Shown one piece after another: positions 23,806-35,987 of a DNA stretch of 64,000 nucleotides; position 1 is the first letter of the stretch; the number at the start of each line of letters is the position of its first letter. The position numbers and the translations under genes were made by a program. Origin of the DNA: Ilyonectria destructans (lineage: Eukaryota > Ascomycota > Sordariomycetes > Hypocreales > Nectriaceae); contig JAHEWK010000009.1 of assembly GCA_020740775.1 (NCBI GenBank), forward strand, positions 1,550,001 through 1,614,000, given 5' to 3'. The notes under the pieces were generated by a model. It was not told where the DNA came from. It did not search any database and saw only the letters and a list, made by a program, of their open reading frames with translations.

Positions 23806-25434
23806 GGTTGAAGGAAAGGAGATGATCTGGGACAAAGCGAAGGGGCGTACGCGGGGGTGTTCAATTCATCCTACAAGTTGCCGAGTCTGTGTATTTGTAT
23901 ATCAAGCTGCAAGAATTCCAATAAGCGCGGCACGGTGGTCAACGCGGCCGCCGTTTCTAGTGAAATCGGCGACTGCTGGGTTACTCGGCTGTGTATAGGA
24001 TGCGGACATCGATGCAGTCATCTCCACTACCGTTTCACAACCAATGAATGATGACAATCACCAACCAGGGAGCATACTATGTACAATTAGTGGATGGTAA
24101 GGCTCCAGGGACTGAAGCTGCTAACGGTCAGACGTCAGCAGCCATGGAGCGAGCCAGGCGAGCTAGGGCAGCATTCTGCTTACAGCGTCCGGCTGGGGAT
24201 GACCCGCAGGTCGCCGGTGTACTGGACCGCCAGCATACCCCGAGCGGGAAAGCCATTCCCGAGATGACTGCGCAGATCTCGCTACGGAGAGGGACCGGTG
24301 CGGCCGACAGGTGTCCCTGTCAGGGCCCAAGAATAGCTCGACCAGCAGGCGATTAGCGCTGGTGGCGCAGCGGCTTATGCCTGCGCCCCAACCACCCAGG
24401 CGAACTCTGCGCAGGCAGGGGAATGCTGGAGATGCCGACGATGCCCGGTATATATATAGTAAATGGCTCGGCCTTATGAATAGAGAAATAAGAGTCGATC
24501 CGCTGTCGAGAACTACAACCCGTCTTTCTTTGGCGCTCGCGGCGGCCTAGACAGTGATTTCCCAGCCGTCCCCAGTCCAAAAGCGAGGATGCATAATAAG
24601 CGGGCATCATTCTGAATTAACGGCCAGTCTTAAAGTACATTAAGATTTTAGGTGGTGGGGGCATTACAGGGCATTGCAAGGGGCACTACGGATACAAGTA
24701 CTCCGTAAATTTACTGCGTCCAAGATCCCCGACACCAGTAATCCCAATCCGCCAGTCTCATCATCCCCGATCTGCCGTAATACGTGATGTATTCTTACAT
24801 TAGTGATGCAATGCTGCATTCGGTGTCTTGAAGTGTCTGGATGCAGCGAAACATGAAATACAAACAAGCCATCAATCAATGTCACTGGCCTGTTGTGTTC
24901 GGGAGAACCGACCCCGCTTCTTACAACGGATACTTAAAGGGAGCAGGCGAACACGGGAGAGAGAGGTTTCCTTTCCGATGCACTAAGAGAACTTTTCTAA
25001 GAAACTCCGAATCGTACAATGAATCCTGACCCAAACCATCACGGCTCTGGTGGATGTGGATACTCGATATTGCGGCATGGGGCAGCTTTGAATGCGCCTT
25101 GCGCCGCAGCAACAAAGCTCAGACCGCTGCGAAAAGGAGAGGATCGGATCGGATTAACTCTGACCCAGCCTGCTGAGGCCACATGACTCGCCGCCTCTCG
25201 ATGATGTACGTCATCACCACGCGGACTTCCAGCCAGGGTTTCGTCATCGTCGCCAAGCTTCTGGTTCTCCTTTGCCTATACGTATCACGACTACGACGCG
25301 CTCAGGTAGGGTATCTTCGCTGGCATTTCTCATCATTTGGCTTAACATCTAACCAATTTCTCAGGAACACGCATCCGCTCTCCTTCCACTCACGCCATAT
25401 TCTCACCATTCTCCCAAGCTCCCAGCCTCCCACC
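23806..25434. other. Intergenic, no convincing gene
   Basis: Contains the upstream region of the secreted-protein gene and the leader of the small gene at 25435. Near 24360-24420 there are GCGCAG/CTGCGC inverted motifs but no tRNA-like fold or B-box. Open frames are short and featureless. Confidence 0.45.
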
Positions 25435-25721
25435 ATGTCGCAACACGAACTCTCCGAACAGACCGTTGAAGCCAAGAACCAGCAACAGCCCGTCCAGCCG
25501 GTGCAAGCCAACCAGCCCGCGGCCCACCAGGCTATGGGTAAGTCTATTCTCATAAAAATCCCCTGTCGGGCTTGAGCTCATCAATCGCAGATCCCCAGCG
25601 TCCGCATCCCAATACCGAGGTCAATATGCGTGGTGGTGATCGAGGTGGATGCTGTCCCGGACGATTCTGTTTCTGCATTCCTTGTCCACTCCCCTGCGAT
25701 TGCTGTATTATCCCACTTTAA
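25435..25721 (+). CDS. Small Gln-rich protein with a Cys-rich tail (CYSTM-like)
   Basis: Two exons, 25435-25537 and 25591-25721, encode 77 residues; the intron has standard GTAAGT and CAG ends. The N-terminal half is polar and Gln-rich (AKNQQQPVQPVQANQ). The C-terminus is packed with cysteines (GGCCPGRFCFCIPCPLPCDC followed by CIIPL). This layout matches small eukaryotic CYSTM-type proteins, whose Cys-rich end associates with the plasma membrane and which are often stress-related. The match is by layout only. It has no signal peptide, which argues against a secreted effector. Confidence 0.75.
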
Positions 25722-26481
25722 ACAGATAGCATTTATTTGGGGAAGATTTGGTTGTTGTTTTGAGGCGAGTTTGCAAAGGATACCACCCAGCATTGTTTTA
25801 TGTTAGAAGAATATCAAGCTATTTCTTCCGATTTTCCCCTACCACTTTCTCCTCCATCCTGGCCCAAAGGCCCCTGGCAGTTGTCCCGTCACATACACGG
25901 GTATCAAGGATGCAAAAAAGGTCCGGTCTGAAGCACGGTAGGCACTTCCTTGTAGTATCGTGACTATGAAACGGACACTGTCAAAACATAGTGATCATCT
26001 AGAAGCAAGATCAGGGCACGTGGAAGTTTAACGGAACGGAGTTTCGTTTTGGCTAGTATCTATAGATAAGCAGACAACATACTCCTCTTGTATTGAAGTC
26101 TTGGGTCTCTTGGGTTGACCTTGACCTCCAGGCTACAAATAATGCACAAGTCACCAACATAAAGCTCCATTTGCCGTAGAAACTCGGCCATCTCGCCAGT
26201 AGTGGCCCCTGTAAAAACAAAAAGCGACCAATAAATTCGGTTACTCATAGACACTTTTAGGGTTAAAAGTGGAAACCTAGAGACGATATGGAGGTGCTAC
26301 TGGGGCGAGATGACGGAGTGTCTGCGCTAACTTGTCTTGAGCGCAAGAGCAAAAAGGTTACACATCTCGATGGCTCAGTGCCAATCACTCAGGGATCGCA
26401 ATAGTCATCGATCCACGTTTCAATATTGGCACATTAAGACTGACCTCACCAGTAGGATTAAAGGCAAAAGAAAAGGAGGAC

Positions 26482-26488
26482 AAAAAAA
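26482..26488 (-). terminator. Pol III terminator of the 5S gene
   Basis: A run of T on the minus strand directly follows the 5S 3' end; this is the standard RNA polymerase III stop. Confidence 0.85.
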
Positions 26489-26607
26489 ACATACAACAGC
26501 GAGGATTCCCCGGTCGTCACCGACCCGAGTACTAATTCGCCGCTTCTCAGCTTGACTAAGGGAGAGCGGACGGGATCCCGTATTTTCTAAGAGCTATGGT
26601 CGTATGT
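26489..26607 (-). rRNA. 5S ribosomal RNA
   Basis: A 119-base gene starting ACATACGACCATAGC and ending CTGTTGTATGT, so the terminal stem pairs ACATAC with GTATGT. The internal control region motifs are present (AGTACTCGGGTCGGTGACG). It is identical to the copy at 29982-30100 in the opposite orientation. Upstream, about 30 bases before the start, lies a TATATA element, as in other fungal 5S genes. Single dispersed 5S genes outside the rDNA are the rule in Pezizomycotina. Confidence 0.93.
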
Positions 26608-27511
26608 ACTGGTTAGGGTAACACTAGAGTATATAAAGATTAGCTCTGTGGGGAAAGAGAGACCGCCACGACCTGTTACTCGTTCCTGGCACTCACCACT
26701 GACCACCTCGTCACCCATGTCAAAATGCTCGGCTTATCGATCAGTCCACTACCCACTTGGATTCAGCACATCCTGCTATAGTGTTAGATCTACCCAACCG
26801 AGCTCGTCATGAACCATACCCTTTTGAGAGGCTTCGAGAAACTTCAGCCGATAAATACTCTTTGCTCTATGTATTATTGAACTTCTCCGAGCACTACAGG
26901 ACATAATCTGTTTCATTATTCACTTGGAATCTCTATGGCAATAGATACCGTCGATTTATTCAAGTTCCATGCTGCACGCGACCCAGAACTTCTAGTAGCG
27001 TGTCTATTGACCTGAAGCGTGCGTATTAGCATTGAGGAGAACTATTCAAGCGTGATGTACAACATGTACCCATCCGGAGAGAGTGCTTTTGGCCCATGGA
27101 AGCAAGCCTTGGTATCGGATGTATAACCCCGACAATTCTGGGACCCTTGTCAAACGGTTCACTATAGCCGGCATTCTAGTCTTTGGTGGATCGGTAGTTT
27201 AGCCTATGGATATGAACTGCATTGTTCTTGCTTAAAAAATAGTTTCGATGGTGGCCTTCGCTTTTTAAGCTGTTCAAGAAGTGTAAACAGGTCATTATCG
27301 ACGTCGATGTCGTCCAAAACCAGCACGAGTACGCGCTGTTCAGAAATAGACGCATCACCAAAAACCCCATATATCCAGAGCAACTCAAGAATATTAGGTT
27401 GTCACATGTGCTTCTGTAAGCCCCCGCAAATGAATGCTATAACACAGATCGTGACACTGGGGTTGCACTTGAGTAATAACACTGAGTAGGAGGCGCAGTT
27501 TTCGAGCTAAT

Positions 27512-28724
27512 TTATTCAGACAAGTGTATCTGGAAGAATTCCCTCAGCGTAAGCAATTTCACATTATCCACATTTCCACCTTGTGCTGTAATGGCCGTCT
27601 GTTTCAACCGAAATGCTACCTCCGTGCTATTTGGTGTGCCATAGTAGCAACCACCAGAATGCTGACAAAGGCCGAACATCCCTCGAACAGTGACTAAAAA
27701 CCTGTCGTCATTGGTTTCAATGGATCTCCAGTCCTTGATGGGCACGAAACGGGCCTTCTTTCCTGTTACTACATGAGTAGTTAGCAATCGTAGAACAGAG
27801 CGATTTAACCTGCATTGGCTTGGTGAAATACCTTCTTGCACATCTTTGGCTATGTCACCGAGAGACCGTGGTTGACTGAAGCCTTGGATGAACATGCCGT
27901 TATACTTCTCCGGCTGTAAAAATACGCCATGCACATAGTCGCCAAAGTCGGCGCCGATGGCTGCGAGAGGGACTTGATCATTCCCACCCCAATGCGGCCA
28001 GTTGAGGGTCAAATAGCCATCCTCATCTGGGAAGTAAGGGAGACCACCGAACAGACTTGCAACGTCTTTGTCGAGAAAATTCTCCATATACCAGCCTGGG
28101 CTGACAACCACGACACTACTGAAAGAGGTTTTGGACCTTGCGTACTCGGCAATGGCGTGTTTCTCTGTGCATTTAGTTAGGGTTCATTTTAATATTCTCA
28201 GTATAGGACAAGAACGACAGGGATAAGTAGATGGTAGGGAAGGTTTAGCGTACCGTCAAAACATTCAACTGGGATTTCGCCATGAGTAATGAGGGACGCA
28301 GAGGCCAAACCGCTGTATACGAAGTGCTTCACGCCTACTTCAACTGCAGCCTCGACCACATCCTTTCCAATGTCTGTCTCACTTGGTCCATCCTTCTGCC
28401 CAACAGCCTATAATCGGGTTAATATTCACCGTCTCGAGATGTGACCGCTCTCTTGACGATACGTACAGGATCATCGGAGTTGGTATTGACGAAGACGCCC
28501 CAACTTCCAGCAAAGGCAGAAAGCAGCTCTTCTTTCTTAAAACCGTCGGCCTTGATAACTTCAGCACCAGCAACTGCGAGTGCTCTCGCTCCTTCTGATT
28601 CGGGATTTCGCGAAATGGCTCGTACTTTGAAGATGCCAGATTGATCGCGTAGTAGGGAACGCACAACGCTCCCGCCTTGAGCGCCTGTGGCCCCGTACAC
28701 CGTCACTAATTTTGTGGCTGACAT
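27512..28724 (-). CDS. NmrA-like NAD(P)-binding protein, four exons
   Basis: Exons 28724-28467, 28407-28254, 28164-27832 and 27768-27512 give 333 residues. The N-terminus is a Rossmann dinucleotide site (TVYGATGAQGGSVVRSLL), close to the GxxGxxG signature of NmrA and other atypical short-chain dehydrogenases. It is followed by KVRAISRNPES, AEVIKADG and VKHFVYSGLASAS, the usual NmrA landmarks; GWYMENF sits where many members have a conserved loop. Such proteins sense or use NAD(P) and act as redox-linked regulators or reductases. No catalytic YxxxK is evident, so a sensor-like role is possible. The third intron is 63 bases and read-through stays open. The gene is flanked at a distance by two inverted 5S genes. 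Confidence 0.88.
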
Positions 28725-29981
28725 TTTAAGCAGATTTGCACCGGAGGATAATCCGCTAGTACGTGGAAAACAATGCCGTGGTTTTGGAATGTTAACAGTG
28801 CTGGAGCTGAAGAAATTGGGTCAGATGATTCGAGATTGAATCCGTGAAGAGTTAGCCCTTTATACGCAATATTTCACTTGACAAAGTCCGCTGGTCAGTA
28901 TCGTGCTTATAAATACATCAATAAATCATACTGATTTCTAATCCATAAGTTAGGCTGATTGGGCCACACGCAAGGAAAAAGCCGTGTATAAAGGAATGGA
29001 AGAAGATACCCTCGTGATACGTGAGGTCAGAGCATGAGGGGTTGCCCAAAGGGGCAAGCGGATTGCCCAAGTTGATTAGATAATGCGCTTGGGCAAAATG
29101 CTTCCCGCGCCGCCTTGGCCAGTCAAGAGAAGTCGAAGTTTCGGCTTTCAGGGTTTTCATTATGTTAGTAATGTTAAGTTTTTGATACTTTAACAGCGGA
29201 AAGGGACAGAAGCCAACACCCAACTCGTTAACTTATCCTAGGGGAGATACACAGAATGTCGTCGTACAGGCGTCTTAGCTGGTCAGCCTGAAGCTGCACC
29301 AGATTACGCATATAAGGTCGGATTGATCGGAGGCTTATATCTCCTGATAGAAAGACATCTTATTAGATAGAATATCGGGTCGGTCGCGGGAAACTCCGCT
29401 AGCAAGGCTTCAATAGGGCCTGCGGCAGCCCGGTATTTAGCGGGGTTAAAGACGGAGGTTGGATAGGGATCGTAACGTCGGTCGAAATAGACTCAAATAA
29501 ATCTCTCAAAATAAAGACAGTAAGTTTATTGACTCTGACAATAAGCCTCGAGCCCCTTTAGGTCTCTCTGACTTCTAGAAAAAAATCTCAAATACAAGAA
29601 AACGCTATATCCCTCTACGGTGACAGTTCTGATCTCCCCTTTTTATCCCCTTGAGACATCCCTGCTAGCGACTAGCTAGCCCAAGAGTCCCCGACCGCCT
29701 GTCATAATACTTAGATATGTTTGCGTATTGGAACAGGGGGCATAATGCTGTTGGGGTGATTATGTGGTATGCATCCGAGGAGACGGCCTTAAATATAACA
29801 CTCCAAACTTCTCCGAAAGATGGTGCAGACTTTCAAGAAAAGGTTAAACAAGATTGCTCTCTGATTTGAGGCTGTCTGTAGAGTATTAGACATTAGTGCC
29901 ACGGCAGTGAAGGTGTTACCTCCACGATGATTCTCTCTATGAACTGGTGCCGTGATAATCCATTACCTAGCCATCTCAGGT

Positions 29982-30100
29982 ACATACGACCATAGCTCTT
30001 AGAAAATACGGGATCCCGTCCGCTCTCCCTTAGTCAAGCTGAGAAGCGGCGAATTAGTACTCGGGTCGGTGACGACCGGGGAATCCTCGCTGTTGTATGT
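29982..30100 (+). rRNA. 5S ribosomal RNA
   Basis: A 119-base gene identical to the inverted copy at 26489-26607, with the same terminal stem and internal promoter. Its upstream flank differs from the other copy and lacks the clear TATATA box, so only the gene itself is shared. Confidence 0.93.
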
Positions 30101-30101
30101 G

Positions 30102-30109
30102 TTTTTTTT
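30102..30109 (+). terminator. Pol III terminator of the 5S gene
   Basis: Eight T residues one base after the 5S end. Confidence 0.85.
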
Positions 30110-31102
30110 GCCTCATCTTCCTAATTCCTAGTCTAGCTAGTCTAGCGCTAGCCCTAACTTGAAATACCAAAAGATGGAGACAGAATCCTGGATACGCCGG
30201 TTCGTACTAGTAAATACCTAGAAGGAGAGGAAATCTGCTGTGTCCAAGTGGGCGGGAAGTATAGATTCGGTCAAGAATACCTTCACAAAGACGATGTCAT
30301 ACAGCAGCAGAAGATGGATACAGAGATATGACTTAAGAGCATACAGTGTTCTTCCCTGACCGTCACTAGCCAATGTAAGGCCTGGCATCTGACATGGTAA
30401 CGAAATACCCATTACACGACTTGGTCTTATGCGGGAAAGCCCAACAAAGGTCAAGATGTATTAGAAGGATGCTGCCAAAAGCCCAAACAGAAAAGGCCCC
30501 TCTCAGTTACGAATGTATCAAGCATATGCCTTTTCTTTGGATTCCAATGCGCCCACATTGAATTTGAACATCCAGTCTCTATTTTGTCAGGCTTCACGGG
30601 CAGCATTTCTTGATCTGTCTTACAACCCGTGACTGTATAGGTGACGTTTTAGTTACGTGGGGCCTTTGGACACTGTAACTGGCCGGTCGAAGAGCTGGTA
30701 GTGGGCTCATAACCGTTGAGATGCGTGCTAGTGCACCGAGAAAAGCAAGCGCCGCACTTGTGGCATGATTCATTGGCCACGGCTCGCTCCTACAAGCACT
30801 CAACGAACATATCCCTCATAAAACTGTGTTTTTTTACCTTGTGCCGGCAACTTGCTCACCTTGAGGGAGCAGACAGAAGTTAGATTAGAACATATCCCTC
30901 AACGAGCATACGTCTCAACGAACCCCTGTGGTTTGTATAGTCGCTGTAGCGCCACGAGGTGAGATGGTATTGGAGATTGGTGGGGGAAATTCATTCAGTG
31001 AACGAAATGCAGTTGACTTATGCATCGTCATATCCCAAAGCCACTCCTCTTTTGCCTCTTAAAGGCTATCCATCCAATCTCGTTTTCCTCTGATTCAGCA
31101 GT

Positions 31103-31826
31103 ATGACTACCATCCCTGAGCGTGGTGATGTGCTTATGATTCCTGTCTATACCGAGGAGACGGACCCGCCCTCGGCGATAGATATCCAGCGGGCCCAGCA
31201 CCTCAGGCCGAAGACTGGAAGGTACTATGTCGTCAAGGCCCAGAAGCAGTCGAAGGGAAATGAGGACGTGCTGCTTTATATCCAAGACAGCTTCTATAAG
31301 GATGAGGCTAGCGAAGACTATATCGGCAAGCTCCAGGGTGTGAGGAAGGAAGGAGGTAAGGATCTACTCGCTAAGTTGATCGATGAAGTAAAAGGTTCTG
31401 ACACTCTCCCAGATGAATTCCGTGTCAGTATAGAGGAGAACTTCCAGTATAGTCAAAACAGGGAAAACCGCTGGATTTGCCTTCATGATAAAAACTACCG
31501 ACCCTCCCAGGTAATAACAACAGCAATTACTCTGTACGTATTTTGACTCAATTGCTGATACACCAAGCACCGTTTTATGGTTCCCGCAGCCCAAGAGAAC
31601 CTGGCTGAGGGGCCCAAGGAGCTGGCCAGCAAGTTTGGGGTTGGTGACATAGTCGAGCAGATTCACAGGCTTAGGAACAGGCTTATCAACGAGTATCTCG
31701 TCACATTCCAGAATAGACAGGAGGTGCGTGTTGAGTATGTCGACAATTTTTAATGCATACGTATTAAATCTAGAGAGGCAGCGATGAGTTACGCGTCATT
31801 TGTAGGCCGCGATCAACAACGAGTAG
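31103..31826 (+). CDS. Unrecognised 194-residue protein, three exons
   Basis: Exons 31103-31510, 31568-31723 and 31806-31826. The first acceptor is placed at CACCAAG (31567) because only that site keeps the long downstream frame; a CTGATA branch site lies just before it. The N-terminal half is beta-like (MTTIPERGDVLMIPVY, GRYYVVKAQKQSKGN, EDVLLYIQDSFY) and the C-terminal half helical (IVEQIHRLRNRLINEYLVTF). No signal peptide or known domain. The small size and charged composition fit a cytosolic protein of lineage-restricted distribution, but function cannot be given. Confidence 0.6.
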
Positions 31827-32193
31827 AAGAGTGGTGAGTAGACATATTTCCTCGTGATATTTAGTGTTGCTTTCGTATATCTAATCGTCCGTCTTGTTGC
31901 TTGGGACAATAATAACATGCTAAACCATTTGACTGTGAACTTCCGTCTCTATGTAACCCATAGATAAATCCCTTCCAAAGATGCATTTCCTTACCCAGCC
32001 TGTAGATCATTTATTTCCCTTTATCACACCCACGAACAATGTACATAAACCCAAGGCCTCATATTTACCCGGGAGACCTATAAATGCAAACTTCCGGCCA
32101 CGATATATAGCAAATAAGTCCTCCTTGTATCTGTTGGGCTAAGATACTACTTGACCCTGATTACAAACGATGCCGACTTTTGAACAAATTGAT
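31827..32193. other. Intergenic between convergent genes
   Basis: Short AT-rich 3' flanks only; no feature seen. Confidence 0.5.
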
Positions 32194-34009
32194 TCAATTG
32201 TCAGACAGGTAGTAATGTCTTGGTGGGTATACAAGTTCTTCGTCAGATGCCGTCATTTGTTCACGACTCACATCCACGTTAACGCTCCTCACAATCTTTC
32301 CCGAGTTACTAAGAGTACTCATTTGATGTGAAGATTGGCGTTTGGAGTCTTCCTTGGAGCCTTGATGGCGGTAGTATCCATCCGTGGAGGGATAACTCAT
32401 CTTAGGATTCGTACCAAAGAACTCAGGTGCCATCTTTGAGAGGATTGAACGGATGGCTGGCATGCATGCGCAAATGATGAACATGTCGCATTCGAGCACA
32501 CTCCAATAGATGGCTGGCGAGTTGTCATCTAAATAAACTCGTAAGTTACAACGTCCATTTCGTAACATCGGATTCTCATCGTAGACTTACAGGTGGGGTT
32601 TGATGTCTTCGAGAATTGAATCAGAGATTGCAGCCGTAAGATACTGATGATAGTGATTCTGAATATTGGTTAGGCACTGAAAATCTGGAATAGAGCCACC
32701 TAGTTCACGAGGCACTTGGCCTGAGACCATTAAAACAAACAATGTGACTTACACAAATCCAATAAGAAACATCAGAAGTACCTGAAACTTCTTCTTCCAG
32801 TTCATTTGAAGTTTGATGACGCTCGGCAGAGGCAACGATATGATAGCCACGTCAATGGCAATCTCAATGGCCGCGCGGATCCACGAGAAGAGATTGATGT
32901 TGATGCACGTTCCAGTTGATTCACCGGCCCAGCCAGTCCAGAAAAATGGGATCGGGGTGCATTGGAAGATCATTGCACAGGTGTTTGCGATACCAAAGCA
33001 TCCGACGATGCCCATTAGGGTCCAAGAGGATCTCCTGACGAAGACAGAGGCTCCTGGAAAGACGCGGATATAGAAAGCCAACAGCGACATTTGGACCAAC
33101 ATTTCGGCGACCATGTAAAATATTTCGGCAATATAGAGAAGCTTAGATGTCTCGTTAGCCAACGTACTTGTTCAATCGACTGTGGTGCGGCAAAGGCTAC
33201 TAACCTTGAGAGTCATGTCGATGTTTGGAAACGATATCGTCCAGAAGTCCTTACCCATTCCATGGGAGGCCACTGAGTGTGAGGTTAGCAAAAGGCTACG
33301 CAGCTACCAGGCCAGCAGACCAACAGAGCGCCGGGACATACTTGGAAAGCACACAAAGTTCAATACGCTGGCGAATACCTATATCACGACCTGTTAGCAA
33401 TGGGCGAAGATCAGAGCGATTGCAGAATTATTGCAACTTCTCACCATGGCGGCCACTATCAAGTAGTCATCCCAGTCCAAGTCAATCTTCGTAACCCAAA
33501 GGCGGCCGAAAATGCGGATCAAAACCAAGAGGATGGCGAATGAACCAAAAGCTGCTGGGATGCCGATGACGGTAGCTGATTGATTGCCTGGTGGTACGCC
33601 GCACGCTGCCAAAGTGGCGTTTGTGGATGCTAAACAGGAGTCAGATCTTTACTCTGGGAATCGGTTCACGGACAACATTGTGCATGGTTGGAGGGGTTGA
33701 CATACTAAGGATCTCCTTCACGGTACAGTTTTGAGCCTGACAACCTTGCGCAACCGCCATGAACACTGTATCGACGCAGAGACATGGGAGGTCAGAAGAG
33801 GAACAATTCGAACTCGATACACTCTGCTCGAAACATTGAACCTAGAGTTAAAAGGCGTTAGTTTCCTTACACAAAATGAAATACCACCAAGTACGGCTTG
33901 GCACAGGCGAACTCACAGCGCAGTCCGGGAGTGAAGACATCAAATCGGCTTGAGCCATTGTGCACCCCAACAAGAGCGCAAAAGCGCAAAACGTGGAGTA
34001 GAACTTCAT
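32194..34009 (-). CDS. CFEM-domain, rhodopsin-like seven-helix receptor (Pth11 type)
   Basis: Eight exons (34009-33917, 33841-33706, 33629-33445, 33378-33342, 33272-33205, 33141-32753, 32658-32591, 32528-32194) give 436 residues. A signal peptide (FCAFALLLGCTMAQA) precedes a CFEM domain with all eight cysteines (DCA, QCF, SNC, PCL, LCV, GCQ, NCT, AACG). The fungal rhodopsin-domain membrane region follows, with its marks: TKIDLDWDDYLIVAA, HGMGKDFWTI, LYIAEIFYMVAEMLVQMSLL, FQCTPIPFFW and ITIISILRLQSLIQF. The tail is hydrophilic (SKEDSKRQSSHQMS). Pth11-like receptors sit in the plasma membrane and sense surface or host cues through G proteins. All splice junctions keep the frame. A cytochrome P450 is transcribed divergently about 2 kb away. 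Confidence 0.92.
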
Positions 34010-35987
34010 GATACGGCTTGGCACACGTTAAGTCTGGTACGAGTGCTTGAACCAATCAGGGGGACAATGGCTAAGTGTCGACAGCAGACTCATCCAAGGA
34101 CAATCTGATGCGAGGGACGGGCGAAACTTTGGGATATAACTTATGCGAACCGGAACCGGAATCAGATCCGACGCGGGATCTAGGCTACCGCGGGAGTGCT
34201 AGGGATGGGGCTACAGATGGCGGGTCGTTTGATAGCCACTCACTAGCCCTACATGGTCGTTAGGAAGGCGGCGGGGATCAACACGGCGGGTCGTCATCGC
34301 GGCAACGTAGGGATCAACCATGAAGGAATGGTACAGATTGGGCTCCGAGAAACTCAAATGTTACACGGGACTCGGATCATGACCCCCAACGGGCCACGGG
34401 TAAGTCTTTGAAGCTTGGCAGTAATTCCAGGTGCGTATTCTCAGAACCAACTGGTCATTTATGACAACTTTGAAGTGCCCATCAAGCGTGGGGATGGCGA
34501 GGAAAGGAAGGTGCTGCGCCGAGAATGCCTCGACCTGAATGAATTCCCTGTAATTCCCCGCGGCTGCATAAATGAGCCCCCCTTTCGCCGGCATGTTACA
34601 GAAGTTGATCCACCTAAATAGAGGCATCATATGCAAGTCGACGCCACAGTGGATGGTGAAGATTTCTCGCGAGGCTCCGAGCAGATTAGTGGCTGGACTT
34701 CTGTCGGCGGTTTCGTCTACTTCGACTCCACCCTCGTTTACTCTTTTCTCAAGAGCATCTACACCTACTCCACCAACAGTTCTGTATCATACCAAGACAT
34801 GAGATGTTTTAAACCTCAAAAGCAAAAAAACTGCTGCTAAAGGTATGATGGTGTAATGGAAATCGGCCGACACCACTGCCGGATGCCGGATTGGGAAGAA
34901 TATTCCTAACAAAGGTTCGGCGCCATCTGAAGATCGTCGCCATCGCATGGATATTGCAACTGGGTTCTTAATCGTGTCAACAGCTGGACTTCTAGATGTG
35001 ACAAAATCCTACAGGCTGTAACATTCTCATGAAAATCATTTGAGATGAACCCAAAACATGAAGATCTCGGGATTTCCATTGTTCAGCTGTGCCTTCCCAG
35101 GTATCGGGATCACAAACACGCCCGAGCGGAGGAAACAACTTGGTGAATACCATTACACGAAGAGAATGCCCTTTTGGAGTGCGGGATTAATGGGTCGTCA
35201 GCAAATGCGGACCCTGACGAGTCCTCGAGATCTTATTCGTGCCGCGTTCGTGAATGGAGACGGGGAACCAGGGGGCCCAGGGGCCGATCCACCTGTGCCC
35301 CATCATTGCTCACAAAAGCATTTATATAGCAACGCTGTTTCTGTGAATTATGACGACTCGCAAAACCCGGAAACTCCGCAGGAATCTGAGGCAAAGGATT
35401 CGCGGGTTTCTGGTCAGATAACGTAGCACGCAACCTTTAGGAGCCACAACCCTGCCTTTTCTGGGATAACGCGTGCCCCTGAGTTCCGGTATCGCCCTCA
35501 GCTGAAGTTTGCATGTGCTGCCAAGTACAAAGAGAGATTGGCTATCGCCCCCCGCGTTACTTCCGCAAACGTGTCCCAATTTATTCAGTCCAAGTTTGCA
35601 TTTAAGCCTGCTGCGACAAGTGATCGACAGAATCACGGATACGATGCTCCGGTGGAGATGCGAGAGTGAAACTCACGTGCACTGACTGTTGAATTGTTAA
35701 TTGACTGGGTTTGTACTTGGTTCTGGCACGCAGCCATGTGAATGATTGACGTGCTAAGTGTTTGATAATTCATTGGCGTTCATTCGCTATTCCCAACAGG
35801 GGAAGGGAGATGAGGGGGGTTGTGGGGGTTGGGATCCAGCCAAGGTCGCGGAGGGTGTCCGGGGACTAACCAGATGGGAAACTTGGGTGGCCGTAATTCG
35901 TAATTCTTAATATCGAGTGGTCTGGCCTGGACCTGGTTCTGCACACTCTTGAGATCCTTCTGCAACCTGTCATTAATCGTGGTGAAG
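34010..35987. other. Region between the divergent receptor and P450 genes
   Basis: Two open frames of unknown value lie here: a long minus frame at about 34785-34361 without an early ATG (LFRWINFCNMPAKGGLIYAA), and a 122-codon plus frame at 35058-35426. Neither has a recognisable domain. The rest is promoter-like unique sequence. Confidence 0.4.

Larger units (their letters stand above)
25722..27511. other. Intergenic with a 5S gene and a possible STAND fragment
   Basis: Holds the minus-strand 5S gene (26489-26607). On the minus strand at 27204-27401 a frame without ATG reads RVLVLVLDDIDVDNDLF, which looks like a Walker-B strand, before a stop. Nothing else is supported. Confidence 0.4.
28725..31102. 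other. Intergenic with a 5S gene
   Basis: Contains the plus-strand 5S gene and its terminator. The stretch 29240-29710 starts TGTCGTCG and ends CCTGTCA and looks somewhat like a solo LTR, but no target duplication is visible. No coding region is supported. Confidence 0.4.

Noticed and set aside
24355..24440. tRNA-like GC-rich segment with GGCGCAGCGG
   Set aside because: No B-box (GGTTCGA) and no cloverleaf can be drawn.
29259..29704. Possible solo LTR (starts TG, ends CA)
   Set aside because: No 5-base target duplication is visible, no second copy is in the window, and no primer-binding or polypurine tract can be placed.
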